Shown piece after piece: positions 63,953-64,000 of a DNA stretch of 64,000 nt. This DNA is from Hydractinia symbiolongicarpus (taxonomy: Eukaryota > Cnidaria > Hydrozoa > Anthoathecata > Hydractiniidae), in contig NC_079881.1 of the NCBI RefSeq assembly GCF_029227915.1, forward strand, positions 25,955,501 to 26,019,500, given 5' to 3'. The notes below the pieces were generated by a model. It was not told the DNA's origin. It saw nothing but the letters and a program-made list of their open reading frames with translations, and ran no database searches. The first letter of the stretch is position 1. Each line of letters starts with the position of its first letter. The position numbers were made by a program, and so were the translations under genes.

Positions 63953-64000
63953 TCATATAGTGAAGCTTCCAGTGCCTTTAAGGGATGGCCAAGTCAATGG
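63953..64000 (-). CDS. Possible C-terminal coding end of a gene entering from the right
   Basis: Read on the minus strand from the window edge, this is open for 15 codons and ends at TGA: PLTWPSLKGTGSFTI-stop. The stretch is less AT-rich than its surroundings, and an AATAAA signal follows about 120 bases downstream. An alternative on the same strand is a splice acceptor at 63931-63932, preceded by a long pyrimidine run (63933-63947), leading to a last exon ending LCTMGVSDVIF-stop at 63894. Either way the gene would run toward the satellite. The visible part is too short to identify a product, and it may not be coding. Confidence 0.22.
   Translation of the reverse strand, partial: PLTWPSLKGTGSFTI

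Larger units (their letters stand above)
63234..64000. other. Non-satellite flank
   Basis: AT-rich sequence with no resemblance to the satellite. It contains two short inverted repeats near the junction, the phrase ccctggggacgaggt at 63371-63385, and, at its far right, minus-strand signals of a possible gene end. Between 63,330 and 63,800 I see no convincing coding region; the longest open frame there (63625-63834, plus strand) begins at GTG, not ATG, and ends in low-complexity lysine/asparagine-rich sequence. Confidence 0.8.

Overview
This window is almost entirely one tandem satellite DNA. Positions 1 to about 63,233 are head-to-tail copies of a monomer of about 203 bp (roughly 311 copies), all in the same orientation, with no transposon, gene or other unrelated sequence interrupting them. 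Only the last ~770 bp (63,234-64,000) is non-satellite. The megasatellite-like layout, CpG-decay pattern of variants and splice/poly(A)-like signals in the flank point to a eukaryote, probably an invertebrate animal. The species cannot be fixed from the sequence. There is no sign of bacterial gene organisation, and the short open reading frames (65-78 codons) are frame accidents of the monomer.

Monomers fall into recognisable variants, told apart by motifs such as ctccctggg / ctcacaggg / caccgtggg / ctcacatgg, gccgagtccggg / gccaagcccggg / gccaaccctggg, and aagtttgaag / catttttg / catttctg. These variants occur in fixed orders that repeat, so the array has higher-order repeat (HOR) structure at several nested scales. 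Domain A (1-16,503) has a 3,248-bp 16-mer in tandem and a ~1,422-bp 7-mer that reappears as a 1,218-bp 6-mer. Domain B (16,504-34,219) is mostly two tandem copies of an 8.63/8.83-kb unit that differ by one inserted monomer and contain an 810-bp tetramer doubled inside them. Domain C (34,220-41,447) is a fast-changing HOR of 929-1,538 bp marked by a truncated 118-bp monomer. Domain D (41,448-48,300) is an older, diverged relative of the domain B unit plus an 810-bp tetramer. Domain E (48,301-60,200) is a 2.6-3.2-kb HOR with five marked copies. Domain F (60,201-63,233) is the ragged, most divergent edge.

The array stops abruptly at about 63,226-63,233. The AT-rich flank has two short inverted repeats and, on the minus strand, an AATAAA signal downstream of what could be the last coding exon of a gene entering from beyond the window. 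If so, that gene is transcribed toward the satellite and ends about 0.6 kb from it.

The main items of biological interest are these. About a third of monomer types carry a near-match to the CENP-B box with a spacer one base short, made or lost by a single CpG transition. Variants are enriched for CG to TG/CA changes. A 6-bp micro-inversion sits in a hairpin loop. The nested HORs record recent unequal exchange. A centromeric or pericentromeric role is an inference, not shown by the sequence.
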